Positions 50,985 through 62,161 are shown, numbered from the stretch's first letter. The stretch: 64,000 nt of DNA from Hyposmocoma kahamanoa (GCF_003589595.1 NW_020654684.1:3292793-3356792), one strand, 5' to 3'. A program made the numbers and translations. The notes: generated by a model not told the origin, from the letters alone.

Positions 50985-51170
50985 ATAATAATAATGCGCG
51001 TGCATGTGTTGCGGGTGCCATGGGCACACACATAGACAATCACAAATTACACCCAAACTCACGAGAGAAAGAAATGTAAGCCATATAAAAATTACCCCCG
51101 GCCAGGAAATCGAACCCGGGGCCTCGGCGTGGCAGACCAGCATGGTAACCGTCCGACCACGGAGGCAGTT
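50985..51170 (-). mobile_element. tRNA-derived SINE A
   Basis: The minus strand begins aactgcctccgtggtcggac and has the cleanest box B of the family (GGTTCGATTTCC). The 3' end stops about 35 bp from the intact tRNA-Ala at 50878. Confidence 0.88.
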
Positions 51171-51524
51171 CGAATTCTTGTAAGAAATAAATTTACCAAT
51201 TAATACGCTTTGTCATTGGCTGGTTACCATAGGCCCATCTGTGCATGTGTAAACTTTCGTGACAAAGCTCGTTAAGAGATGAGCTGGCAGCATCACCTTA
51301 TTACTCGATATCAAAGTAACAGCAATCATCCTAATCCTCTTGCCGTACGCGGTGAGATTGCATCAAAGCCTCCTTGTTGATTGATTTAAGAGTCCACTAG
51401 GAATGCGAAACTTTGATCCGATATATGGGCTACCACCGCAAAGCACATTATAGTTTCTATTTCATCATATCCTAAATACTACATTACAATTTGAAGCAAA
51501 TATATTTATTGTATTTTCTCAAGA

Positions 51525-51715
51525 TTGAGGGAAACGATCTAGAGGTGGAAGTTCGAAACGATGGTGTGACCAGGTGGCTGAAAGTCTGGTAGTACCAGTG
51601 AGCATCGCATTCCACCTAGCTAAAGACAGAGTGCAGTGGAGAAGATTGATTAACGGTGTACTTGATCAAAGTCACGATCCTCAGCAGTGAGAGACCGACA
51701 GAGGAGGAGGAACTG
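51525..51715 (+). mobile_element. RTE-like LINE C-terminus
   Basis: One open frame reads RGGSSKRWCDQVAESLVVPV and continues through KDRVQWRRLINGVLDQSHDP to QQ and a stop, followed by a gaggaggaggaa tail. It has the cleanest ORF end of the LINE fragments here. Confidence 0.75.
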
Positions 51716-52038
51716 AAAAATCCGTCCAAAAAGTAGTGTCCTCGCAGTGAAATGTACTGTCAGCAAAGTCGACGTGTTACCATCTTAAGGGTGCTTTCTG
51801 GGTGCAGGCAGTTTGGTTTTGGCCAGCAACAATGTTAAAGAATAATAAATTAATGTTTTAGGATTCGGAAGGCTCCACCATTGCTGATACTATAATTTTA
51901 TACAGTCTACCTCTAATTGGGATTTAGATTTTGGACTTCAAACTGTTGTTCGTATCTAGATGATGTGAAGTTGAATTTAAGAAGCACATTATATTTAATC
52001 GTTTTTCAAGATAAATATGCTAGTACGTATGTACGTAC

Positions 52039-52134
52039 CGATCCTTTCCGGCCCGGAAAACTGAAAAAGACGTCCGGTCCGTTCCGGTGCGGCATCTGTC
52101 GGAGCACATTGAGTAGCTTCGCTGAATGACGGGG
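52039..52134 (-). CDS. rg: rugose exon 2 of window (linker into ConA-like domain)
   Basis: The exon is 96 nt, phase 0 to 0, with acceptor tttgttccag and donor TCG|GTACGTAC. The 32 codons begin [20 protein letters not shown] and continue through [12 protein letters not shown]. As I remember it, this matches Drosophila rugose almost residue for residue. The block joins the helical repeats to the first strand of the ConA-like domain. It lies about 1.7 kb downstream of the previous exon and is followed by a 12.2-kb intron containing a tRNA-Ala and many repeats. Confidence 0.95.
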
Positions 52135-53832
52135 CTGGAACAAAAGACGTGTCATTAGATTTATGATCATAGAACGAACTCCTCGTTCTACTCACTTTTC
52201 ATAAAATGTGGCTGCAAATTTATTTAAAAAGTGGTTACAACATTTTGAAAAATGTTTGAGTAGAAACTCATTTTAAAAAGACATTTAACTTACTTCTGTT
52301 TTTACTTCATGTTTTTTAAAAATAAAGCATTAGAGAATGAGGGGTAGTATGTTTGCACGAGTGAACTAAATTCCTTATACTTGACGTGAGCTCTATTCAA
52401 AGCAAATAAAACAAACGTGTTATTCTACAAAACTACCCCTAAAACCGAGATTTGAAATATTCATTAGTTGCTCAGTGCAAATAATGAAACCCGTGTTTTT
52501 TTGCGGGTCAAGTTTTGGACATAAAAATTCTATTATTACAGGTCATATGAATTCCTTTTCAAGGAACACAATTTTAAAGAGCGATGAAAACGGGTTCCTA
52601 GTATCAAGTTACTAGGTTACTAGGGTATCAAGTATTTGAGTAGAAAAATCATACATAATACTGGATACGGTTACCCAAAACTGGATACGGTTAGTACGTA
52701 GACAATTATCATTGTATCCTTTTTTTATTATCCTTCCTACAAAGTTCTACATTAATTAGTCTATTACAGTGTCTTAGTATATAAGTAAGGTACATGTTAT
52801 TACTTTTTATATGTTTCTTTAAACACAATCTTGACACGAATGCACTGTACAACAAGCGCATGAAACTCTTTATCTTTATAAAGAGTCAATTAAATTCAGA
52901 ATTTATACAATTACGTATAAGTCCATTTCAAAGGAGAGATAAGACAACAAAGTAGCCAAGTAGTTTCTATTATCATCCCCGCAATGCTTTCTAATTCTAC
53001 CAGAACAACAGAGGCCGAAGGGAGTAAGCTCGGTAAGAAAACGACCAAGTGCGCTAGGCCGGCAGTTACGCGTTCAATTAGCGGAACCCGAGCGCTTTTC
53101 AAATTTGCATCGCTGCCATGCGGCCGGGTAATTAGCCGCGCAGACACGGCCCGGTTACTTTGTGTTTATGTTGGCCTGGTAGTGGCTGCTCGTCTTTTTA
53201 GTTCCGTTTTATGCCAACTGGGTTCGTTTAGGATCTTGTTCTTTTTATTGCCGCATACGTTGAGCATTTTGTGTTTCAGTACACCATTTAAGTTGACTCC
53301 GTGCATTTGTGGTTAAATGGAACCAATCTTATCGAGAGCAGTTAATAAATTAAAATTGAAACACTCAACGCGATCACTGAATATTCAGAACTTAGCCCAA
53401 CTAATTTATCGCTCCAATAAACGCTTGTCTGCCCACTTGGCCATTCCGTCCGAAAATTCTAACGCTCCCTGATTGAAAATATTTCTTGGCTGGTATTCCT
53501 TGGAGATAGGTCGACTTAGAACGGGACGTGTATGGAATTCGACGTAGCACCGAAATTACCTCCGATTGACCTCCAAGCGCTAAAAATATCTCGACAAACC
53601 TGCGCAAATTGGAAGTATCGTATTCAATCATCGCCCTTGGATTTTGTGCTACATGTAAATTGAATCTGGCCTCATAAATGTACGACAATCTGACAATTTT
53701 TCTTAATAAATTGGATACGGCCCCATGAATAACATATCCTAAATTTTATTAGAATAGAATAATATACTAGGAAAAAATAAAAATTCTATAGCATGGTAAG
53801 AAAACACAAAGTAATACTTAAAAATGATTTAC
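52135..53832 (-). other. Intron between rugose exons 1 and 2 (1.7 kb)
   Basis: No mobile element or RNA gene was recognised. A GC-richer patch at 52990-53160 is open on both strands but shows no known domain, and the conserved rugose exons on either side join directly without it. Confidence 0.75.
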
Positions 53833-53933
53833 CCATTTTCCGTTGACGGCTTTCATGGCGCTGAACAGCTGTTTGAGCTCCTTTACCGTCACACTGTAAC
53901 TCGCCAGCACGCCCAGCATCTCGATCAGGAGAT
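53833..53933 (-). CDS. rg: rugose exon 1 of window (end of N-terminal helical repeats)
   Basis: The exon is 101 nt, with acceptor tttgttccag and donor TGG|GTAAAT. It opens with the last two bases of an Asp codon, so the missing upstream exon must end in G. It encodes 33 further residues containing [20 protein letters not shown], the strongly conserved block just before the ConA-like domain in fly rugose and human NBEA. It ends in phase 0. A search to the right edge (54-64 kb) found no upstream neighbour, so the preceding intron is longer than 10 kb. Confidence 0.95.
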
Positions 53934-54120
53934 CTGGAACAAACAAGTGACAAAATGAGCATATTCATAGTATGGTCTATAAATCATCACCATGTCTCCT
54001 ATCGCGACGATAGATTACATAAGAGGATGTAGAATCACATAATGAGCAATGCCTGAGCCATTGTCGGAGAATAACGCCTCTCAAATTAGAAAAGGCGAGA
54101 ATCTAAAATAGATACCCATA

Positions 54121-54215
54121 ACAATAATAATAATAAAGAGATAATAATAAGAATAATAATAATAATAATAATAATAATAAGAGTTTAAAATAAATACGAA
54201 AATAATAATAATGAT
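54121..54215 (+). repeat. (AAT)n microsatellite
   Basis: Interrupted run of AAT/ATA trinucleotides (over 20 units) next to a diverged TATAC-rich stretch at 54459-54520. Confidence 0.9.
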
Positions 54216-54540
54216 CTACTATTTCAACACAAAGGGAAAAAATCCTATATAAAGACTAGCAATCCCTTGTGAGAGTCTGGAATCCATACTAAGCAGCGAG
54301 AACTGTTATCACTCTAGCTAACATTATACAGGATGTTTGGAAGGTGGGCACAAAGCTTTAAGGTGCAGCTAGTATAAACTATTTAGAAGTATTCCAGGCA
54401 TGGCTGTCTTAGACGGAGTCTAAAATGTTTTATCAAATAAATTATTTTTATTTACTATACTATAATAATATAATAGATAATATACTATACTACACACAAT
54501 ACTATACTATACTGATAGCTGTAAAAGTATTAACTGGGTG

Positions 54541-54785
54541 ATAAATCTTTCATAGATTTCTCATAGATGGCGCTAGGACTAAAAAGTCGTAGAAAAACCA
54601 AATACAAAGTCACGACGCAAGCACATAGAAAAATTCGTGAGGTCTGCTGGTTCGTTCCGTGGCTTAGTTGGTATAGCGTCTGACATGGTAAGCTAGAAGA
54701 CGTCGGTTCGAATCCGGCCGGATCGAAGGAATTTTTTCTGAGTGTTCGATCTTTGTATTAATAATTATAATAAATTTACTGTTTT
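54541..54785 (+). mobile_element. tRNA-derived SINE F
   Basis: The region 54652-54725 has perfect RNA polymerase III boxes: TGGCTTAGTTGG (box A) and GGTTCGAATCC (box B). A ggatcgaaggaattttttct tail follows, ending in attaataattataa. It does not close into a standard cloverleaf with a paired acceptor stem, so I call it a SINE, not a tRNA gene. The upstream part (agatggcgctaggac) matches the 26845 composite in inverse orientation. Confidence 0.7.
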
Positions 54786-56998
54786 TCAAAGTATATATCA
54801 AACGCTTTTGCATTCATTGGAACCATTGTGAAAAGCAGTGGGTCCAGTCTTCCGCCGCTTCCGGGCTTTTAAATCGTAAACCTCTAAGTTTATATTGGAT
54901 TATTTGAAATAAAAAGAAGTCGCATGGTCTGGGCTGCATGGCGGATGGGTCATCAGCTGCACACTTAAGGCCTCCAAATACGCATTCGTTATCTTAGCGG
55001 AATGTACGAGTACATACGTGCTGTCGTTGACGAACGGAAGAACGATATCGAGGACTTAATGAATTGTCTTCCAATAAACTTTGTTTATCATTTTACGGCA
55101 CCACTCGACACACAATCGTTTCTGGTATTCTTTTAAATCAAGCGGTCTCTATCGAGTGCAGTTTCCGGACCTGCAGATGCACATGCAATAGCACTTGCAC
55201 CTGGCTCATTCAAATCCCTAACACGTTACGAATTTGTGACAAATAATTTTTTGTCAGTTTCAATCAGTTGTCGTACGATATGAATATTAAATTCGGTAAC
55301 CGCAGTCGCCGGCTGACCTTCACGTACATCGTCATGAAGATGATCACGTCCACGTCTAAATTCACTGAACTACGAGCAGACAGAGCTATGACATGGGGCT
55401 TCATCACCAAATGCCAATTGAAGTCTCCGACAACTCTCTTATAACTTAAGCCACATAGAAGACTGTAGAAAATCATGGACTGAAAATTTTCACACGGTCT
55501 TTTCAATACGACGTCACAATGAAAAAACAAATGACACGACTCATAAAGTAAAAAGTACCCAATCTACTCTCAGAGAGTTCCTTTTCCAAACATAGTATTT
55601 GTTTCTTTTATAGTGGCTAGTTCCAGGAACTTCCAGTATGCCTCACGAAGGCCCCACGTAACCTATCTAGTAATCATAGAAAAATCTTTTTAGTATAGGG
55701 CAAAGTGTGTATGTTCAGTAGTGTACGTATGTATTAATATAGGCTAGTATGTTTATCCATCAGGAGAATATTACCAGGCCTGACGCCAAATTGTTTTAGT
55801 AAAGTAGGTTTTGCCTATTTTTATTAGCCGGAATCCTATTACGGATTAACAATATTCTCTATTGCCCTGGTAATCGCTACTCATTCCCAGAACAAGGTTA
55901 TACTTATATGTACGTGTGTCGCTCATTTACATATTGCTATCAAGTTGCAAAACACAGAAAACAAGTACTAGTGTTGTAGTACGTGTAGTCTAAATTGAAT
56001 AGGAATAGGTTAGGTTCAGTTTTGCAGGAATGAATTTTTCTCGGGAATTTATTTCTAATTTAATGTAATGCAAAATGTATTTATTTTTAATCCATGGATA
56101 CATATACTATGTACACCACTTTTGTACATTATGTTTGTTCGCTTTATAAACAAAAATATAGACACAAGGAATTCGGCTTTTGGCTATATAACGAATAAGC
56201 GAATATCAGACATCCATAATTTCTCAATTGATACAACGGGTATCCATTCAACCCGCATTGTTCGGAGCTTTAGCGAAACGTAAAGCGAAATCATATTTTA
56301 TTAACAAGAAGAAACAAAAGGCAGAAACGAACGTGGCTAAAACACAGGAAGTCGGACACGTTGTAAATCGTCTAAAAAAACTCATTTAGCGGCAGCGGCT
56401 TAAAGGCCTGTGACGTCACGTAAATTATGACCACCTACTAGCCCCATCCCCTACTAAAGAACACTAGCTGGCTGCAACTTAAGCTTTCATACAAGTAAAA
56501 CAAAAAAAGAAAGTCTTAGCTGTATTCTTATTATTGTCCGTTGGCTCCTAATGAATTAATTTATAATTTTTTTTTTCTTTTACTTTGTCGTGAAATTCAG
56601 AGCCAATACTAAATTACCTTCATTTCGGAGAACACATTCCATTGTTTTTAATGTATAACAAGTCCCCAATTGTATTACTTTTTCTCAATTTTACAAATTG
56701 TTTCAAATAAGCTTTTTCTCTCATTCTAATAAGCTTAGTTAGAGACGCGAATAAACAGAAACAAAAACAGCTTATTCTTACTCAAAACCTTCGAATAGTA
56801 CTTTTTTTTAAATGGCACGTACTATTATACTTTAGGTAGAATATTATAAATAAATTTTACGTGCGTAATACGACGTCAAACGCGTCGTTGAACTGTAGTC
56901 TGCGCACACAAGGCAAGCAACATTTCAAATGTAGAGCTGTTTGGCAATGACAATGAAATTGATATAAGTAAGTATTGCTTTTCTAGATACTTGTAACC

Positions 56999-57071
56999 GG
57001 GGGCGTAGCTCAGATGGTAGAGCGCTCGCTTAGCATGTGAGAGGTACCGGGATCGATACCCGGCGCCTCCA
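56999..57071 (+). tRNA. tRNA-Ala (AGC)
   Basis: Identical over 73 nt to the copy at 50878. It is the left member of a convergent pair (partner at 57485) and is followed within 10 bp by a T-run that would terminate RNA polymerase III. It belongs to the first unit of a tandem duplication. Confidence 0.97.
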
Positions 57072-57484
57072 GGAATATATTTTTTTTTATTTTTCAATGG
57101 AGTTTTACGAAACCGTCATCTCTTTTTCGCAAGATACCTAAAACTTACGTAATTTCTGTACATCCGTTAGTCTGTAGGTTACACACAGTTATTTTATTCG
57201 CTCGGTTTATGCACCAATTGTCATGAAATATTATGTGAATTAACATATTGATAATGGTAAAGTAGATGCGAAAAGTGAACAAAAATTAACTTCTTTCGAT
57301 CTCCATAGAAAGATACGTAACAAAAAATTACACCATTTTATTTACACTCACTTTCTGAAAACCCAAAGAAACAAATTTGAGGATCAAATAAGATGCTACA
57401 TTTTTTCCTGTATATATCATTGTAGTTTTATGAGAAAGTTTAATGGAAAAATACAGAAAAATAGAAAAATAAAACTTTGGTACC

Positions 57485-57557
57485 TGGAGGCGCCGGGTAT
57501 CGATCCCGGTACCTCTCACATGCTAAGCGAGCGCTCTACCATCTGAGCTACGCCCCC
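57485..57557 (-). tRNA. tRNA-Ala (AGC)
   Basis: Minus-strand copy with the same 73-nt sequence, the G3:U70 pair and anticodon AGC. It faces the plus-strand copy at 56999. Its upstream flank (57558-57690) is homologous to that of the copy at 58193. Confidence 0.97.
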
Positions 57558-57700
57558 AGTTACAAATACTGCATAAAATAAAAGCCTCGTTTGTATTAAT
57601 TATGTCTAAACAGTACATGAGCAAAGCGACCACGATTTCGTAAGCAAGAATGTGATATTTACTTACAACGTGATAGTAAATCCTGGGATAGGCGCTGTCC

Positions 57701-57772
57701 GGGGGCGTAGCTCAGATGGTAGAGCGCATGCTTTGCATGTAAGAGGTACCGGGATCGATGCCAGGGGTATCA
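57701..57772 (+). pseudogene. decayed tRNA-Ala (TGC)
   Basis: The 5' acceptor strand, D arm, variable region and most of the T arm match tRNA-Ala and the anticodon loop reads TTTGCAT (TGC). The anticodon stem has an A-A mismatch and the 3' acceptor strand GGTATCA no longer pairs with GGGGGCG. Its position corresponds to the intact AGC copy at 56999 in the neighbouring duplicated unit. It is probably non-functional. Confidence 0.85.
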
Positions 57773-58192
57773 ATGTTTTGTCAATATTTTTAATGGGCTC
57801 TTATGAGAACTATGATTGTTAATCGCAGCGTAACTTAAGTATTATTACGTAGTCATATTTAAAAAAAAAAATTAAATTAATCTGATCAACCGTTAATCTA
57901 TATCCGTTCGTCCGTCAATGTACTCGCCCGGTTAATGCACCTATTTTCAGGAAAGTTGTATATATGTTGATGAATCAATAGCAGAAGTGAAAACAAACCG
58001 AATTAAGTTGTTTACCTATATAGAACTAAATACAACACAAAAAAATACACCCTCACCCTTAAGTAGGCTGTGGATTAGTGTTTCAAATTCAATTTTAGAC
58101 ACATTCAAAATGATAGATAATCTAATAAAAACCCAGATCTTTCACTGTCACATTTTCCTCTAAAACTGGAAATATAAAAAAAATAATATTCC

Positions 58193-58265
58193 TGGAGGCG
58201 CCGGGTATCGATCCCGGTACCTCTCACATGCTAAGCGAGCGCTCTACCATCTGAGCTACGCCCCC
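58193..58265 (-). tRNA. tRNA-Ala (AGC)
   Basis: Intact 73-nt copy on the minus strand, identical to the others. It is the right member of the second duplicated unit and lies 708 bp from the equivalent copy at 57485. Confidence 0.97.
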
Positions 58266-58631
58266 GGTTACAAATACTACATAAAACAAAGCCATATTTG
58301 TGTAAACATGTACGTGAACAAGGCGAAGAAAATATCGTACATGAAAATGTGATATTTACCCACAAGTTACGCCCCCAGTTGTGAGAAGTATATCCAGTCG
58401 ATGCTTTTTATTCTTTATTTTCAATCAAGAGTTACCTGCCTAGCCCCAGATGTATCACGGTCAGATCATGGCTAAGATTCACTGAAAAATGGTTCAAAAA
58501 ACGAACGAGTTCCATTCGACTATCGAACATTTAGTAGAGGCTAATAAATTTCTTTCTCATTTTGCAATGCATTTACGAGCATATATCTAAGCCAAGAAAA
58601 ACCATGCTCCATCAGTTAATGTGCGCATATT

Positions 58632-58700
58632 GTTCCCGGGGAACAATAATCCCGGGGTTAAGTCCGGGACTGACCCGGGATTGGACTTAACCCCGGGATT
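58632..58700. repeat. CCCGGG-rich double palindrome
   Basis: The odd palindrome gttcccggggaac (58632-58644) is followed by an 18-bp perfect inverted repeat, aatcccggggttaagtcc (58648-58665) and its complement (58683-58700). The 17-nt spacer itself contains CCCGGG. A further acccgggatttt copy lies near 58790. Confidence 0.85.
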
Positions 58701-59799
58701 TCGAGATTTCGAGTCTTCGGCTACGTTTTTGCGTTGGCTATTCCTAGAGGTAAAAAGAAGACTGGTTGTTTAAGCCTGGGTGTATAAAACCCGGGATTTT
58801 ATGGGACTTGGGGTTTACAATTTAGTGTGCATGAAATTATACAGCGATTAATAATTAAATATACGGGTAACAAATTTGAATAAGAAAATATATAATAAAT
58901 AAAAAATTTAGTCTGGAACATATTATATTTTCAAGTCGTACTTTGGAGTATTTTGAGCTACATCAGACATAGTACGATCCACTGCTAAATATAGATGATA
59001 ATAGTGAAGATGTATTATAGATATGTTAGCATGGGATATCAATCAATACAAAGTAATATAGATGGCGACACTTGGATAAAATAATAAATATTGAATCTCG
59101 AAAATTTGAGGTATGGCATACTAAATAAGAAATATAAAACATAAATAAGAAATGCAGAACTATTTAAACAAATTTTTTTTTTCATTTACTATTATGATAA
59201 TCGGTGAAAACAGTAAACTGTCATTGAATAGATTACAAATAGAACGTTTCTTAATGGTATACTTTTTTATTTCTTAGTTCGCAATGCATTGTATAGATGG
59301 CGGCATTTCTTTGAATTTATTTTCGAAACTAAACCTTTCAGCACTGACTTTAACTTTAAATAAAATATTTAAAGCACAGATTCAGCTTCTGAGCGATTTA
59401 TTATTTGTTAATGTACATACAATATCGCCTGAAAAAGAGCAATAACCTTGACAAAAATGTAATAGATGCCATCTGTTGGCCTTTTCGAATATTAATACAA
59501 TCGAATTACGGGTTTACTCGGTACTATATACTGATCAGCGTTACGAATCAAAATAATCGTCCGAATAAATTGAGTTACGAGCGTGACATTTCTTTGTACG
59601 AAATTGGGTATCTGTACTGTATATGATCTGTGATATTAGTAAAAAATCGCAGTCGTAAATGTATAACTGTGTTCCTCTTGATTTTATCACACCAGCCGAG
59701 TCTTCCCTCCAGTTACAAGTTGCAGTGGTCAATAGGATAAAAGTTGGCTGATGTAGAACTAACTTGGCGAAATTGGGCAATATCAACCCGACTCAATAT

Positions 59800-60360
59800 C
59801 AATGTGCTTGCCCTTACATATATAGACGTGAAACATGGATACTAAAGCTGCAGGAAAAACATAAATATTAACGGCCGAACGGAAGACATTTCGAAAGATT
59901 CTGGGACCAATGAAAGGAGAATCTGGGAAATGGAGGACCAGATTCAATAGAGAGATGGAAGAGATAGTTTCTGAGGCGAACATAATCGGGGAAATAAAAT
60001 CTGCCCGACTTCGCTGGCTAGGACATGTGGAAACAATGGGAGAGGATCGAGCTGCCAAAAGAGCGTATTTGGGGCAACCTAGGGGTCATCGTGCAGTGGG
60101 CCGTCCAAGATAACGCTGGAAGGATGAAGTCGCCAAAGACCCAAAGGAGCTGAATGTGTTCGAATCATCGGAATTGGCACAAGACCGACAGAAATGGCAT
60201 ATTTTGGTGACGGAGGCCAAGATCCACGTCGGATTGCTGGGCCAACGAAGTAAGTTGTCAATACATAAAGTATGCCTCACTTGCTCTCGTGTCCAATAAT
60301 GGCCGATCAGCTGCAGCCACGAAGACTAGAAATAAAATTAACACCGACAAGAAGAAGAAA
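59800..60360 (+). mobile_element. RTE-like LINE 3' end with (AAG)n tail
   Basis: The pieces RETWILKLQEKHK, KGESGKWRTRFNREMEEIVS, KSARLRWLGHVETMGEDRAA and QRWKDEVAKDPKELNVFES-like coding follow in order with a frameshift and a stop between them. The end is caagaagaagaaatag. It is a remnant of a reverse transcriptase ORF without the catalytic part. Confidence 0.85.
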
Positions 60361-61699
60361 TAGAAAACATACTCGTAATGTGATAGCTTGAATATCACGT
60401 GAAGAGCACTGAAAATTATAACTAACCGATGATGTGGCTTTCATATAACGTCAAATACAATAAACAATTGGAACAAACCAACGAAATGGCGTCAGTATCA
60501 AGATAATTGCAATAGGAAATTCGTAAAGACTTTTAAAAGACAATAGGACAGATTGTGACACACAGGGAATCAATAATGTCCTTTTTTAGATCCGCACTAA
60601 ACAAATTAAAGGCAAAAGGGTCCCTTTCAAGGGTTCCTAAAGAGGCACTTCAAACTATTATGATTTCCGCGACTATATTAATAAAAATGGGAAGGTGCTA
60701 CTCGTAACAACGAAATGCCTTCACAAATTTGTGTAAAATGTGTACCTGCATATCTTAACACACAATCACCCAATAGCGGTATTCGGAAATTAATTGTGGA
60801 TTATCAAAACAAGTAACCAAAGCATTAAAACAATGGGCCCAATCAGCGCGTGCGGCGACCCGCTGCCAGCCACGGGCGCCTGCCTCCGACCGGCAGCCGG
60901 ACAATAGCGGCTTAATGAACGTATTAAATTTGTTGATTTTAACTACGAGCGCAACTACCTATACCTACTGGGGTTATGTATTTTTATTAACTCGACAAAA
61001 TACGACATTATACATTGGATTCTCACCATTTCCTAAAAGAATTGTGTGTTAGTTTCTTAAGCAATTGTTTAAACAAAACTAAAGTATAAACTACTTCCAT
61101 CATTCCAGGGCATAAATCAACATAAACGGCAGTTGCCATTACGTCATTTTACATCTACATCTGAACACATGTTGACATGGTAGCAATGCGTATATTTGCA
61201 ACACGCCAAGGCCATCTTGCACATAAGATATGGTGGTAAATAGAAAGTATAAGGTTTTCTAATTGTGCAGTAATCACCGACTTACTTGGTTCCACCCAAA
61301 GCTGCACTGCTTTATTCTGGGTAAAAAGGTAGCAAAAGACAGCGCAAGCACAGAAGACTTACGGGTGGTATATCCCAAGACAGGCAATGCATTTGCGTAC
61401 GGCATTGTGCTTTGGAGTAATTATGCCGATGTTAATACGACATTATTTTGTCCTGCAAAAACGTGCGGCTAATTTACAATCTGATTTTTATATATATACA
61501 GTATATATTCTGATTCTGATATTTAGAGTGTTTTAAGAAATAAGTTGAAAAAAAATAATATTCTTCCAATGGCGTCACAGTATTTTATGAAAATGTAATT
61601 TGTGTCAAGAAAACAAATTTCATAAAAAATAGTGATAAACATTAACATTAATACGAGGAATAATAATATCAGTACAGAGTACTAAAAAAGTTCAAATTT

Positions 61700-61818
61700 A
61701 ATGGGGATGAAGTACGCTATTTCCAACAAAAAAACGAATCATCAGAAATTGTTTCACAAAAAAAAAGGAAAAGCACAGTACAGTCGAATTGAGAACCTCC
61801 TTCTTTTTGAAGTCGGTT
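61700..61818 (+). mobile_element. TIR element D, right-end fragment
   Basis: It shows ttccaacaaaaaaacgaatc and then gaattgagaacctccttctt with tttgaagtcggtt at the end. The left part is missing. Confidence 0.7.
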
Positions 61819-62161
61819 AATAAAAGAAGAAACTTCGAATTTTTATGTATGTCTGATATATTAACAAAACGGAAACAAACAAAGAAGAAAATTATCTTTA
61901 AACCAAATATTAATCTTGCCTTGTACTCGTAATCCGAACGTCTGAAATGAAATTTCAAGGAATTCATTAATTTCGAAAACTGCTAAGCTCGTAGGATTTA
62001 CTCTCATTAGTTTTACACAACGGCATTACGTTATTATAGATAGATATCTCGTTTGTTTACTGTGGTTCAGTACATTAGAAACAAGTTAACGCCTCAGGTA
62101 CAATTATAGAAATTAAAAAAGGCTAGTCCAGGTATGTGAGTATGAATATATTTATTCGAAA

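Larger units (their letters stand above)
39843..52038 (-). other. Intron between rugose exons 2 and 3 (12.2 kb)
   Basis: This intron contains LINE tails (40680-40800, 41165-41395, 46247-46375, 51525-51715), a TIR element (44027-44305), three copies of the 285-bp repeat (44445, 48814, 49564), SINE remnants (46460-46530, 46700-46805, 50985-51170), an Ala-type tRNA pseudogene (47003-47074) and an intact tRNA-Ala (50878-50950). The stretches 42050-43850, 45000-46200 and 47250-48250 contain nothing I recognise. Confidence 0.8.
4402..53933 (-). other. rg: rugose/neurobeachin orthologue, internal part of gene (10 constitutive exons)
   Basis: This is the minus-strand orthologue of Drosophila rugose and vertebrate NBEA/LRBA. 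In the family, these BEACH proteins of about 3000 residues or more act as scaffolds in membrane and synaptic-cargo trafficking and anchor protein kinase A; that is family knowledge. In the sequence, ten exons (101, 96, 122, 126, 121, 147, 57, 141, 143 and 214 nt) join in compatible phases to give 422 codons without a stop. They encode the end of the N-terminal repeats, the complete concanavalin A-like domain and the start of the DUF4704-type solenoid. The PH-BEACH and WD40 parts and the RII-binding site are not in the window. Introns range from about 0.23 to 15.5 kb. I compared the peptides with remembered fly and human sequences; the order of blocks is the same throughout. The nearest alternatives are LRBA-type paralogues, but insects normally carry a single NBEA/LRBA gene. 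Confidence 0.95.
56999..58380. repeat. tandem duplication of a convergent tRNA-Ala pair (two units, period ~705 bp)
   Basis: Each unit has a plus-strand tRNA at its left, about 410-420 bp of spacer, and a minus-strand tRNA. The two plus copies start 702 bp apart and the two minus copies 708 bp apart. The spacers share diverged blocks (around 57160-57310 and 57890-58030), as do the right flanks (57558-57660 and 58266-58370). The left tRNA of unit 2 has decayed. Confidence 0.85.

Noticed and set aside
52911..53316. GC-richer segment open on both strands between rugose exons 1 and 2
   Set aside because: Rugose exons on either side join directly in the conserved order, and neither strand shows a known motif.
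54652..54725. Functional tRNA gene
   Set aside because: A and B boxes are good, but the acceptor stem does not pair and a SINE tail follows; similar sequence recurs at 27.1 kb.
55264..55530. 88-codon minus-strand open frame with a GDFN-like motif, considered as a rugose exon or LINE endonuclease
   Set aside because: No rugose block fits, and GDFN alone without the other endonuclease motifs is not enough.
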